From NCBI RefSeq assembly GCF_000967265.1, contig NZ_KQ033885.1, forward strand, positions 471,552-535,551: DNA of 64,000 nt, written 5' to 3'. Positions within the stretch are counted from its first letter, which is position 1. Each line of letters starts with the position of its first letter. Of the stretch, positions 49,866 to 58,786 are shown one piece after another. The DNA comes from Bifidobacterium mellis. Its GTDB lineage: Bacteria > Actinomycetota > Actinomycetes > Actinomycetales > Bifidobacteriaceae. The notes below the pieces were generated by a model. It was not told the origin of the DNA and searched no databases. It worked only from the letters and a program-made list of their open reading frames with translations. Made by a program: the position numbers and the translations under genes.

Positions 49866-51145
49866 GTCATCTGACAGCAGTGAATACAGGCAGTGAAGGC
49901 AGGCAGGACGGTTTGTCAGTCGCACGAGAACGTACCTTGGTGGATTGGTCGCCCAGGGTCGATGCCGACCAGTCTCGCAGTCTGGTCATCCTGGGATCCA
50001 CAGGGTCCATCGGCACTCAGGCCCTGGATCTGATCAGTCGCCATAGGGATCGGTTCCAGGTGACCGGGTTGGCCGCAGGCGGCGCGCATGTCGAGCTCCT
50101 GGCCCGCCAGGCCCGCGATTTTGGCGTGACCCGTCTGGCTCTGGCCGACAAGGCCCAGGTTCCGGCCCTGCAGCAGGCTCTCAATGCCTTGGGATTGACC
50201 GGTATCCATGTAGAGGCAGGCATGGAGGCGGTCCAGGCTCTGGCCGGTTCCGGCAGCGATCTGGTCCTCAACGGCATCACCGGATCAGTCGGTCTGCGTC
50301 CGTCCATCGCGGCTCTGCAGGCCGGATCCCAGCTGGCTCTGGCCAACAAGGAATCGGTGGTGGCCGGCGGCCATCTGCTCTTTGACGCCGAGATAAGGCC
50401 GGGCCAGATCAACCCGGTCGACTCCGAGCATTCGGCCATCTGGCAGTCCCTGCGTTCGGGGCAGCATGGGGAGGTGGCCCGTCTGGTGGTCACCGCCTCG
50501 GGAGGTCCCTTCCGGGGCTGGAGCCGCCAAGACATGCGCGAGGTCACCCCTGAGCAGGCCCTGAACCATCCCACCTGGTCCATGGGTCCGGTGGTCACCA
50601 TCAACTCCTCCACCATGGTCAACAAGGGTCTGGAGGTCATCGAGGCCAGCAGGCTCTTCAGGATAGAGCCCGAACGAATCACCGTGGTGGTCCACCCCCA
50701 GTCCGTGGTCCACTCCATGGTCCAGTTCCAGGATGGGGCCACCATAAGCCAGGCTTCGCCTCCTGACATGCGTCTGCCCATCGCCCTGGGCCTGTCGGCA
50801 CCCGCCCGTCTTGACAATGTGGCTGTGGCCTGCGACTGGTCCAAGGCCAGCACCTGGACTTTCGAGCCCCTGGACGACGAGGCCTTCCCGGCGGTCAACC
50901 TGGCCAGGCGGGCTCTGGGCAGCTGCGAGCCCATGACTGCGGTCTTCAATGCCGCCAACGAGCAGGCGGTCAGGGCCTTCCTGGATCACCGGCTGCCCTA
51001 CCTAAGCATCGTCGAAACCATCCGTTCGGTCATGGATGCCATGGAAACGCATCTTCCGGGAACATTCACATCCGTGGAGGTAATGGAGCAAGTCGAGCAT
51101 GAGGCACGCCAAAGGGCTGATGCTTTGATAGACATGACAGCGTGA
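49862..51145 (+). CDS. dxr: 1-deoxy-D-xylulose 5-phosphate reductoisomerase
   Basis: 427 residues. It converts DXP to 2-C-methylerythritol 4-phosphate with NADPH, the committed MEP-pathway step. Motifs: the dinucleotide site [18 protein letters not shown] (near 40), [13 protein letters not shown], the substrate/metal region [11 protein letters not shown], the flexible loop [12 protein letters not shown], and [27 protein letters not shown]. The first 35 residues before the Rossmann motif are an unusual extension; an internal start is possible but the ATGA overlap with the preceding gene favours this one. Its stop overlaps the ispG start (GTGA). Confidence 0.97.
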   Translation: MSHLTAVNTGSEGRQDGLSVARERTLVDWSPRVDADQSRSLVILGSTGSIGTQALDLISRHRDRFQVTGLAAGGAHVELLARQARDFGVTRLALADKAQVPALQQALNALGLTGIHVEAGMEAVQALAGSGSDLVLNGITGSVGLRPSIAALQAGSQLALANKESVVAGGHLLFDAEIRPGQINPVDSEHSAIWQSLRSGQHGEVARLVVTASGGPFRGWSRQDMREVTPEQALNHPTWSMGPVVTINSSTMVNKGLEVIEASRLFRIEPERITVVVHPQSVVHSMVQFQDGATISQASPPDMRLPIALGLSAPARLDNVAVACDWSKASTWTFEPLDDEAFPAVNLARRALGSCEPMTAVFNAANEQAVRAFLDHRLPYLSIVETIRSVMDAMETHLPGTFTSVEVMEQVEHEARQRADALIDMTA

Positions 51146-52371
51146 GTAGCATTCCCAGGACCGAACAGTCAACATCCTCCCAGGGGTTCCGCAAGACAGG
51201 CGAGCAGGCCATCAGCCAGACTCCGCTGCATCCTCGTCGCCGCTCCCGTCGGATCATGGTGGGGTCTGTGCCGGTCGGCGGGGGAGCCCCTATTTCGGTG
51301 CAGTCCATGACCAATACGGTCACCGCTGACATCAACGCCACCCTGCAGCAGATCGCCGAGCTGGCCGCCGCCGGCTGCGATATCGTGCGGGTGGCTGTAC
51401 CCAGCCAGGACGATGCCGACGCGCTTCCCATCATTGCGAAGAAGTCGCCCATCCCGGTCATCGCCGACATCCACTTCCAGAGCAAGTACGTCTTCCAGGC
51501 CATCGATGCCGGCTGTGCAGCCGTCAGGGTCAACCCGGGCAACATCCGCAAGTTCGACCAGGTGGGCCCCGAGATCTGCAAGGCGGCCACCGACGCGGGC
51601 ATCTCCCTGCGCATCGGCGTCAACGCCGGCAGCCTGGACAAGGACATCTACGCCCGCTACGGCGGCCCCACCCCCGAGGCCCTGGTCGCCTCGGCCCTGA
51701 AAGAGGCCCATATGTTCGAGGACGTGGGCTTTCACGACTTCAAGATCTCCGTCAAGCACCACGATCCCGTCACCACGGTCCAGACCTATAGGCTCCTGGC
51801 CTCCAAGGGCGACTGGCCCCTGCACCTGGGCGTGACCGAGGCCGGGCCCTCCTGGCAGGGGACCATCAAGTCCTGCCTGGCCTTCGGCGCGCTCCTGGCC
51901 GAAGGCATCGGCGACACCATCAGGGTCTCCCTGTCCGCGCCGCCTGTGGAAGAGGTCAAGGTGGGCTGCAAGATTCTGGAATATCTGGGGTTGCGCCAGC
52001 GCCACTTCGACATCATCTCCTGCCCCTCCTGCGGCAGGGCCCAGGTGGACGTGATCGAGCTGGCCAAGGAGGTCACCGAGGGGCTCAAGGACATCACCGC
52101 ACCCATCCGGGTGGCTGTCATGGGCTGCATCGTCAACGGACCAGGCGAGGCCAGGGAGGCCGACCTGGGGGTGGCTTCGGGCAACGGCAAGGGCCAGATC
52201 ATCATCAAGGGCAAGGTGGTGCAGACCGTGCCTGAGGACCAGATTGTCCCCACCCTGCTGGAACGGGCCAAGGAAATCGCCGCCCAGATGGATGCCAAGG
52301 CTGCGGCCGAGGGTGAAACCCTACCGGAGGCAGGACCCATGGTGGTCCCGGTCACCGGCCGTGCCAGCTGA
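51142..52371 (+). CDS. ispG: 4-hydroxy-3-methylbut-2-en-1-yl diphosphate synthase
   Basis: 409 residues, GTG start overlapping dxr. IspG (GcpE) makes HMBPP from MEcPP using a 4Fe-4S cluster. The TIM barrel begins with [24 protein letters not shown]. The Fe-S cysteines are in [13 protein letters not shown] and [26 protein letters not shown] and [12 protein letters not shown] are also conserved. It follows dxr in a MEP-pathway operon. The Ala/Glu-rich tail after the Fe-S domain is variable and not diagnostic. Confidence 0.98.
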   Translation: MSSIPRTEQSTSSQGFRKTGEQAISQTPLHPRRRSRRIMVGSVPVGGGAPISVQSMTNTVTADINATLQQIAELAAAGCDIVRVAVPSQDDADALPIIAKKSPIPVIADIHFQSKYVFQAIDAGCAAVRVNPGNIRKFDQVGPEICKAATDAGISLRIGVNAGSLDKDIYARYGGPTPEALVASALKEAHMFEDVGFHDFKISVKHHDPVTTVQTYRLLASKGDWPLHLGVTEAGPSWQGTIKSCLAFGALLAEGIGDTIRVSLSAPPVEEVKVGCKILEYLGLRQRHFDIISCPSCGRAQVDVIELAKEVTEGLKDITAPIRVAVMGCIVNGPGEAREADLGVASGNGKGQIIIKGKVVQTVPEDQIVPTLLERAKEIAAQMDAKAAAEGETLPEAGPMVVPVTGRAS

Positions 52372-52403
52372 GGGCGTAAGCGCCATCCCCGCCACCGGCT
52401 ACA

Positions 52404-54125
52404 ATGACCGACGTGTCCCAAGAGGTTGAGCGTTCCCTCCCTGCAAGCGGGTGGAGCAGGGTCAGGCGGCTGATGACCAGCCTGCCCGTCTTCATCATCC
52501 TTATGGGTCTGCTGGCCTCTGTCTCCCACTTGACCGCCGTTCCCTGGAAATACGAACCGGTGGATCAGAATTTTCCCACCCTGACTCCGGACACCGCGGT
52601 CACCTTCGACTGGCCTGCCGGGGTTGACAGGGATACCGTGGGGCAGTACCAGGTCGAATCCCGTCACCAGGAACTGAGCGTGGAAAGGCCCGCCACTGGG
52701 GAGCACCAGCGTATCCGGATTCTGATCCGCACCCCCAAGGGGGCTTCAGGGAATCGGCCGGCAGTGGTCTTCATGCATGGCGCCGGATATGGCACCTGCG
52801 ACAACTCCTTCGGGGACGTGGCCCGGACCCTGGCCTCTGCCGGTTTCGTCACCGCCGTGCTGGACAAGCCGGTCTGGTCCACCACGGATGCCGACCGGGA
52901 CTATCCTGCTTCGGCCAAGGCCTACGAGCGGGTTGCCAACCTGCTGCGCGACCGGGATGATGTGGATGCATCCAAGGTAGGCATCTATGCCACCAGCGAG
53001 AGCACCTGGATCGCCGCCATGCTGCTGACCATGGACCACCGGATCGCCTTCCAGATCCTGCTGAGCCCCATGGTCTATTCCCCGCGGCACGCCATGGGCT
53101 TCTTCGTGGCTCAGGACTTCGCCATCGCCGGGGCCAACCAGGGCTACCAGTCGGTGGTCCGTCGGCTCTTCAGCACCGATGCCTCCCTCTTGGGTCTGAA
53201 CAATCTGGACATCGATCCCACCGACCGCTACACCTATGCCATTCCCACCCTGTTGGCCTACGGGGCCAAGGATGTGATGACCGCCCAGGTGGAGGGGGTG
53301 CAGCGCGTGCTGTCCCAGGCCCACGCCTCCGGCAACGAGAACGTCACGGTGCGTTCCTACCCGGTCTCCAACCATGTGCTGCGGCTGGGGGATGAGGCCC
53401 GGAGCGGTACGCCCCTGGCCGACCACTACCAGCAGGACATGATCGACTGGGCGGTGGGTCAGGTCCACGGCCTGCATCAGACCAGCCCCAGCGTGGGCGG
53501 GGCCACCATCCACCAGTCCATAGCCGTGCCCACTGATCTGCGGGGGCGGCGCTCGCTGACCATCTATATGCTGGTCCTGCACCTGCTGACCCTGGTGCTT
53601 TTGCTGGCGGCCCTGGTCATGGCCCTGGTGGCCGGTCTGATGAAATTGTTCCGCCTGCGACGACGCAAGGACCCGGTCCTGGGCTTCAGCCATGGCTTCG
53701 GCGGCACCCTGGTCACCATCACCGGCACCACCCTGGCTACCCTGGTCCTTTTCGGAGCCGGTCTGGGTCAGGTCATCATGGCTGTGGTACGCCTGGGCTG
53801 GGGCGGCGTGCCCGACCAGGCTGGGGTCAGCTACTGGAGCTGGCCGGTCATCCAGGTGGTCTGCGCCCTGGTCATCTGGGCCTGGTCGCGCACCTTTGCC
53901 CGCATGGTCGAAGTCGCCTCCCTGAGGGGATTGGACCGGCTGCCCGACCAGGTGCGCACAAGCAAGGCCGGCGGCCCCAGTCTGCGCCAGCAGATGCGGA
54001 GCATGGATCCCAGGCCTGTGCTGGCCTCCACCCGTTTTGGCGTTGCCCTCTTCGTCGTCACCACCCTGGCCATGTTCGGGGTCCTGCTGATCTTCGCCTT
54101 CTGGGGCCTGTTCATCTACCAATGA
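52404..54125 (+). CDS. Membrane-anchored alpha/beta hydrolase
   Basis: 573 residues. One N-terminal hydrophobic segment (about 25-45) is followed by an extracytoplasmic region with an alpha/beta hydrolase fold: PAVVFMHGAGYGTCDNSFG oxyanion region near 115, VGIYATSESTWIAAMLLTMD with the probable nucleophile Ser, and a late Asp and His (LLAYGAKDVMT, YPVSNHVLRLGDEA). At least three more membrane segments follow from about 395. The nucleophile elbow departs from the usual GxSxG, reading ATSES. Substrate unknown; esters or lipids outside the membrane are plausible. It sits after ispG, before recO, in a run of closely spaced genes. Confidence 0.8.
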   Translation: MTDVSQEVERSLPASGWSRVRRLMTSLPVFIILMGLLASVSHLTAVPWKYEPVDQNFPTLTPDTAVTFDWPAGVDRDTVGQYQVESRHQELSVERPATGEHQRIRILIRTPKGASGNRPAVVFMHGAGYGTCDNSFGDVARTLASAGFVTAVLDKPVWSTTDADRDYPASAKAYERVANLLRDRDDVDASKVGIYATSESTWIAAMLLTMDHRIAFQILLSPMVYSPRHAMGFFVAQDFAIAGANQGYQSVVRRLFSTDASLLGLNNLDIDPTDRYTYAIPTLLAYGAKDVMTAQVEGVQRVLSQAHASGNENVTVRSYPVSNHVLRLGDEARSGTPLADHYQQDMIDWAVGQVHGLHQTSPSVGGATIHQSIAVPTDLRGRRSLTIYMLVLHLLTLVLLLAALVMALVAGLMKLFRLRRRKDPVLGFSHGFGGTLVTITGTTLATLVLFGAGLGQVIMAVVRLGWGGVPDQAGVSYWSWPVIQVVCALVIWAWSRTFARMVEVASLRGLDRLPDQVRTSKAGGPSLRQQMRSMDPRPVLASTRFGVALFVVTTLAMFGVLLIFAFWGLFIYQ

Positions 54126-54140
54126 AAGGACGGGACCGTC

Positions 54141-54863
54141 GTGGCCATCTATCGTGACGAGGGCCTGGTCCTCAGAACGGTCAAACTGGGCGAGGCCGAC
54201 CGGATCGTCACCATTCTGACCAGGGGGCACGGCAAGGTCAGGGCCGTGGCCAAGGGGGTACGACGGACCAAGTCCCGCTTCGGCGCACGGCTGGAGCCAT
54301 TCATGCGTGACGATCTGCTCATCTCCCGCGGCCGCAACCTGGACATCGTCTCCCAGGCCGTCTGCATAGCCGCCTATGCGGATGCCATATGCGCCGACTA
54401 TGACCTCTACGCCAACGGGGGCGTCATGCTTGAGACAGCCGACAAGCTGGTGGTGGGCGAGCATGAGCCGGCCCCGGAGCAATACCGTCTGCTGGTCTCC
54501 GCCCTGGCCAGCCTGGCAGGTCACCGGCATGGACCCCGTGACATCGGCGCCTCCTACCTGCTGCGGTCTCTGGCGCTGGCGGGCTGGCGGCCCCGGCTGG
54601 ATTCCTGCATCGTCTGCGGCCGGACCGACCAGCTGACCCACTTTTCGGTGCCCGGCGGCGGTGTGGTCTGCAGCCGGGATAGGCCCACCGACGCTGTGGC
54701 GGTGGATCCCGCCACACTGGCACGCTTTCGGGCGCTGAGCAGCGGGGACTGGTCCAAGTTGGACGGCAAAGACTCAACACCCCTCTGCGATGGTCTTGTC
54801 GAGAAATGGGGCGAATATTACCTGGAGCGGCCCATCAGGTCCCTTAGGCTATTAGATTCTTGA
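54141..54863 (+). CDS. recO: DNA repair protein RecO
   Basis: 240 residues from GTG 54141. RecO loads RecA at gaps with RecF/RecR. The N-terminal OB-fold is clear (AIYRDEGLVLRTVKLGEADRIVTILTRGHGKVRAVAKGVR), followed by the RecO helical domain and a zinc-finger-like region (DSCIVCGRTDQLTHFSVPGGGVVCSR). The upstream hydrolase stop is 15 bases before the GTG. It stands directly before uppS, the recO-uppS pair being usual in actinobacteria. Confidence 0.95.
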   Translation: MAIYRDEGLVLRTVKLGEADRIVTILTRGHGKVRAVAKGVRRTKSRFGARLEPFMRDDLLISRGRNLDIVSQAVCIAAYADAICADYDLYANGGVMLETADKLVVGEHEPAPEQYRLLVSALASLAGHRHGPRDIGASYLLRSLALAGWRPRLDSCIVCGRTDQLTHFSVPGGGVVCSRDRPTDAVAVDPATLARFRALSSGDWSKLDGKDSTPLCDGLVEKWGEYYLERPIRSLRLLDS

Positions 54864-54866
54864 AGC

Positions 54867-55661
54867 ATGAGCTTTGACCCCGTCGACTACACCTCCCTGG
54901 ATGTGCCTGCAGCCCCTTTCTCCGACCCCGCTCGTATCCCGCATTTCCCAGAGGGCTCAGTCCCTCGGCACCTGGGTGTGATCATGGACGGGAATGGCCG
55001 TTGGGCCAAACAGAGGGGGATGGAGCGCACCCAGGGTCACCGGGCCGCCGAGCCGGTCGTCTTCGACACCATAGCCGGGGCCATCGAGGCAGGGGTCCGA
55101 TACCTGAGTCTGTATACCTTCTCCACTGAGAATTGGAAGCGCTCGCCCTCAGAAGTCCGCTTTCTGATGGGCTTCTCCCGGGACATCATCCACCGGCGAG
55201 TGACCCAGATGGACGACTGGGGAGTGCGCGTGCGCTGGGCGGGCCGTCGGCCCAGGCTATGGAAGTCGGTCATCGACGAGCTGGAGGCGGCCATGGAGCG
55301 CACCCGGCACAACACCAGGATCGATGTGATCTTCTGCATCAACTACGGGGGCAGGGCTGAGCTGGCCGATGCAGCCACCGATATCGCCCGGGAGGTGGCG
55401 GCCGGGCATATCAAGGGCTCCAAGGTCACCGAAAAGATGATCGCCCAGCACCTCTACAACCCAGACATACCGGACTGCGACCTGGTCCTGCGCACCTCGG
55501 GGGAACAGCGCACCTCCAACTTCCTGCCCTGGCAGGCGGCCTATGCGGAGCTGGATTTCGTACCTGAGCTCTTCCCCGACTGCGGGCGCGATGTGCTTTG
55601 GCGGGCCATCGACGATTACATCCACCGGGACAGGCGCTTCGGCGGCGTGGACCAAGCCTAA
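54867..55661 (+). CDS. uppS: Undecaprenyl/isoprenyl diphosphate synthase
   Basis: 264 residues from ATG 54867, three bases after the recO stop. It is a cis-prenyltransferase that elongates farnesyl diphosphate to the undecaprenyl carrier for wall polymers. The signature is complete: VIMDGNGRWAKQRGMERTQGHRAAE with the catalytic Asp, LSLYTFSTENWKRSP, and the C-terminal CDLVLRTSGEQRTSNFLPWQAAYAEL and WRAIDDYIHRDRRFGG. An N-terminal extension of about 35 residues precedes the core. It uses the IPP made by the dxr/ispG pathway encoded upstream. Confidence 0.97.
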   Translation: MSFDPVDYTSLDVPAAPFSDPARIPHFPEGSVPRHLGVIMDGNGRWAKQRGMERTQGHRAAEPVVFDTIAGAIEAGVRYLSLYTFSTENWKRSPSEVRFLMGFSRDIIHRRVTQMDDWGVRVRWAGRRPRLWKSVIDELEAAMERTRHNTRIDVIFCINYGGRAELADAATDIAREVAAGHIKGSKVTEKMIAQHLYNPDIPDCDLVLRTSGEQRTSNFLPWQAAYAELDFVPELFPDCGRDVLWRAIDDYIHRDRRFGGVDQA

Positions 55662-55750
55662 AGCAGATGAGGCCTCCAATTTTGTGAGGTTAGCCATAAT
55701 AGTCCAAATTCACAGGTCTGAACACTCTCGTAACACCCATGAAAGGTAGT

Positions 55751-55766
55751 CTGTGACGTATCACAG
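55751..55766. promoter_or_regulatory. Palindromic operator candidate upstream of the amidohydrolase operon
   Basis: CTGTGA-CGTA-TCACAG has perfect 6-bp arms around 4 bases. It lies 62 bases before the preferred start at 55829, just before the alternative start at 55778. The form TGTGA-N4-TCACA resembles GntR/CRP-like sites. The binding protein is unknown. Confidence 0.45.
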
Positions 55767-55828
55767 CGGAGCAGGCCATGTCCGCCGTGGAAATCAGCGC
55801 AGCAAACGAAACGAAGGAGTCGACAGGC

Positions 55829-57259
55829 GTGGACGACAAGCAACGCATCATGCAGATCATCGAGGACAAGTCACAGGAGTTCATCGAGGCCGCCGACCAT
55901 ATTTGGGGTACCCCCGAGACCCGATTTGCCGTGAAGGAGTCGGTCCAGCAGCACTACAAGGTGCTGGAGCAGGAGGGCTTCGAGGTCGAAAAGGGCGTGG
56001 GCCATATGGACTACGCCTACGTGGCGACCTGGGGCTCGGGCCGTCCGGTGATCGGCATCACCGGCGAATACGACGCCCTGGGAGGCCTCAGCCAGGTGGC
56101 TGATCTGGGCGAGCACAAGCCCTTGGTCGAAGGCGGCAACGGGCAAGGCTGCGGCCACAACATCCTGGGCATGGCGGCAGTTGCGGCCGGAGTCGGGATC
56201 AAGACCTTCATGCAGGAGAGGGGGCTCAAGGGGACCATCAAGGTCTTCGGCTGCCCGGCTGAGGAGTCGGGCTATGGCAAGGCCTTCATGGCCAGGGACG
56301 GGGTCTTCGACGGGCTGGACCTGGCCCTGTCCTGGCATCCCTCGGATGTGACCCAGGCCTGGGGCTCCTCCAGCCTGGCTGTCCTACAGGCCTACTTCGA
56401 CTTCACCGGCGTGCCGGCGCACGCGGCTGCGGCTCCCGAGCTGGGCCGGAGCGCCCTGGATGCCGCGGAGCTGATGAACGTGGGCGTGCAGTTCCTGCGT
56501 GAACACATGATCGATGCGGCCCGTGTGCACTACGCCTTCATCGACGCAGGCGGCGAGTCGGCCAACGTGGTGCAGTCCCATGCGCGGCTCTACTACTTCG
56601 TGCGCGCTCCCAGGATGGACCAGGCTCAGGATCTGTTCAAGCGTGTGGAGAAGATCGCCCAGGGTGCGGCCCTGATGACTGAGACCCAGGTCAAGGAGGA
56701 GTTCGACGCGGCCTGCTACAACTTCATCCCCAACCATCCGCTGACCGAGGCCATAGACAGGAATCTGGACCTCGTCGGCCCCCTGCCCCTGGACCAGCAG
56801 GAGCTGGACTACGAACGCCGCTACACCGACACGGTCCCCGAGGCCGGCAAGCAGCGGGTGCTCAGCCGTACCAAGGCCGCCTTCCCCGATCTTCCGGATG
56901 AGGAAGTCAGGAAGATGGCCGAGTCCACCATGGCTCTGAAGAAGTATCCGCTGGCCTTCACGGATACGGCATCGGGGTCCACCGACGTCGGCGATGTCAG
57001 CTGGCAGACGCCCACCGCCCAGTTCAGCGGCGGCTTCGAGCCTCAGGGCACCTCTGCTCACTCCTGGCAGTGGGCGGCCAACGGCAAGTCCTCGGTGGCC
57101 CACAAGGGTCTGCTGGCTGCGGGCAAGACCCTGGCTCTGACCGCCTACGATGCCTTTACCGACCCGGACCTGGTCAAGGCCGCCAAGGAGGACTTCGACA
57201 AGACCTTCGCCGGCCAGGAGTACAAGGTCGTCATCCCTGACGATGTGATGCCCCACTGA
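55829..57259 (+). CDS. M20-family amidohydrolase, AbgB-like
   Basis: 476 residues from GTG 55829, with AAGGAG nine bases upstream; ATG 55778 is an in-frame alternative. Alignment by eye to E. coli AbgB is extensive: ADHIWGTPETRFAVKES, GEYDALGGLSQ, GCGHNILGMAA, FGCPAEESGYGKAFMAR, GVPAHAAAAPELGRSALDAAELMNVG, the VNVQ-like NVVQSHARLYYFVRAP, and ASGSTDVGDVSWQTP. These include the metal-binding His, Asp and Glu residues of M20. AbgB cleaves p-aminobenzoyl-glutamate as part of a heterodimer; no abgA-like partner is seen. It is followed by an MFS transporter 90 bases on. Confidence 0.92.
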   Translation: MDDKQRIMQIIEDKSQEFIEAADHIWGTPETRFAVKESVQQHYKVLEQEGFEVEKGVGHMDYAYVATWGSGRPVIGITGEYDALGGLSQVADLGEHKPLVEGGNGQGCGHNILGMAAVAAGVGIKTFMQERGLKGTIKVFGCPAEESGYGKAFMARDGVFDGLDLALSWHPSDVTQAWGSSSLAVLQAYFDFTGVPAHAAAAPELGRSALDAAELMNVGVQFLREHMIDAARVHYAFIDAGGESANVVQSHARLYYFVRAPRMDQAQDLFKRVEKIAQGAALMTETQVKEEFDAACYNFIPNHPLTEAIDRNLDLVGPLPLDQQELDYERRYTDTVPEAGKQRVLSRTKAAFPDLPDEEVRKMAESTMALKKYPLAFTDTASGSTDVGDVSWQTPTAQFSGGFEPQGTSAHSWQWAANGKSSVAHKGLLAAGKTLALTAYDAFTDPDLVKAAKEDFDKTFAGQEYKVVIPDDVMPH

Positions 57260-57349
57260 CCTCTACTGTTCGGCTGCCGCCGGACACGGTGATCTCTGCG
57301 GATCACTTTGCCCGGCGGCGGACGGCTTCGACTGAAGGATGACAGACCA

Positions 57350-58546
57350 ATGGCAATCAAGCAATCCTCAAAAACGGCGAGCGGAACGCTGATCTTCTCC
57401 CTGATGGCCGGTTACTCGATCGTGTACATGGACAAGAACATGATCTCGACCGCCATCATCCCCATCTCCGAGCAGTTCCACCTGGACTCGGGGCAGACAG
57501 GCATCATCATGTCGGCCTTCTTCCTGGGCTACTCGCTCATGCAGATACCCAGCGGCTGGCTGGCCGACCGGCTTGGGGCCAAGCGTGTGTTGATGGCCTC
57601 CATGATCATCATCGGTCTGTTCAGCTACCTGTTCGGCCTGGCCAATGGTCTGGCCTTCTTCATCATCGTCCGGTTCTTCGCTGGCATGGGCCACGGCGGC
57701 TACCCGCCCTCCTGCTCCAAGTCGATTGCGGAGAACTTCCCCCAGGAAAGGCGTACCTTCGTACAGTCGCTGATCCTGTCGACCTCGGGCATCGGCGGCA
57801 TTCTGGCCTTCGTCCTGGGCGCCAACCTGGTCGCCATCAACTGGCACCTGGCCTATGCGGTGCTGGGCACCCTCTATCTGCTGGCCTTTGTCTGCATTCT
57901 GATCTTCGTGCCCTCCAAGCCCCGTCAGCCCGAGGTGGACCAGAAGCCCGGAGCCAAGGGTGCAGGGTTCCTCGAGGTCCTGAAGAACCGGAACGTGCTG
58001 GTCCTCTTCGTGGCCATGCTTCTGCTCAACATCCTCCTGTACGGCAATATCTCCTGGATGCCCACCTTCATAAAGAACACCTTCGGCCTTACGATTGGCC
58101 AGGCCGGCATCCTGCTGGCGGTCAATGCGGTCTTCACGACCGTCGCCACCATCTATGCCGGTCAGCTGCTCTCGAAGCTCTTCCTGGGCAGGGAGAAGGT
58201 GGCCATCCTGGGCGCCGGGGTGATCAGTGCCGTCCTGGTGGTCTGCTTCGTCTTCTCGCGCAACATCTGGCTCTCCCTCCTGCTGCTGATCCTGGTATCC
58301 TGCGTCTCCGTGGTGGCCTTCACCGGCATCTTCACCTGGCCCCACAAGATCATGGACCCGCACATCATCGGCTCCGCCATCGGCATCATCAACACCGGCG
58401 GCACCCTGGGCGGATTCCTGGCTCCCATGATCATCGGCTACCTGGTCAAGGCCGCCGGTGGCTCCTTCGTCGGAGCCTTCCTCTTCATGGGTGCGGCGGC
58501 CATCGCCTCCGGACTTATGGCTTTGCTGGTCAGGATCGGCAAGTAA
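57350..58546 (+). CDS. MFS transporter paired with amidohydrolase
   Basis: 398 residues from ATG 57350, with AAGGA about 10 bases upstream. Twelve membrane segments are apparent. The MFS signatures are MDKNMISTAIIPISEQFHLDSGQTGIIMSAFFLGYSLMQIPSGWLADRLGAKR and the conserved GHGGYPPSCSKSIAENFP. It resembles anion:cation symporter-type MFS proteins that take up organic acids or acylated amino acids. Being in one transcript with the AbgB-like hydrolase, it may import that enzyme's substrate, such as an acyl- or aminobenzoyl-amino acid. It ends at a strong terminator. Confidence 0.88.
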   Translation: MAIKQSSKTASGTLIFSLMAGYSIVYMDKNMISTAIIPISEQFHLDSGQTGIIMSAFFLGYSLMQIPSGWLADRLGAKRVLMASMIIIGLFSYLFGLANGLAFFIIVRFFAGMGHGGYPPSCSKSIAENFPQERRTFVQSLILSTSGIGGILAFVLGANLVAINWHLAYAVLGTLYLLAFVCILIFVPSKPRQPEVDQKPGAKGAGFLEVLKNRNVLVLFVAMLLLNILLYGNISWMPTFIKNTFGLTIGQAGILLAVNAVFTTVATIYAGQLLSKLFLGREKVAILGAGVISAVLVVCFVFSRNIWLSLLLLILVSCVSVVAFTGIFTWPHKIMDPHIIGSAIGIINTGGTLGGFLAPMIIGYLVKAAGGSFVGAFLFMGAAAIASGLMALLVRIGK

Positions 58547-58732
58547 AACCGGGGCCGAGGCAGCCTCGTACAGGCTTCCGGTCCCGAAGCTCAAAGGTCT
58601 GAGACCGAGTCATGGCTGACTATCTATGGCAAGGAGTCACTGTGAAAGGACAGGTATCTCTTCTAGGATCTCCGATTCTTTGGTTCTGACCATGGCTGCT
58701 TGAAGGCGATGCTTGCAAGATAAAGGGCCCGC
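58547..58732. other. Gap with a short possible coding remnant
   Basis: Between the MFS stop and the terminator stem. A GTG at about 58642, preceded by AAGGAG, opens a 15-codon frame ending in TGA. This is too short to support as a gene. Nothing else is evident. Confidence 0.25.
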
Positions 58733-58772
58733 CCCCTGAGGGATTTCAGGGGGCGGGCCCTTCCTATGCCGA
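58733..58772. terminator. Strong G+C-rich bidirectional terminator
   Basis: Arms 58733-58749 and 58756-58772 make a perfect 17-bp stem with a 6-nt loop. It lies between the convergent MFS and GH32 genes. The flanking A and T runs are short. Confidence 0.9.
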
Positions 58773-58786
58773 CTAGAGGAGTAGGA

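Noticed and set aside
57368-58594. Minus-strand open frame opposite the MFS gene
   Set aside because: Antisense to a transporter with clear membrane topology; the product is a Gln/Asp/Gly/His-rich low-complexity string.
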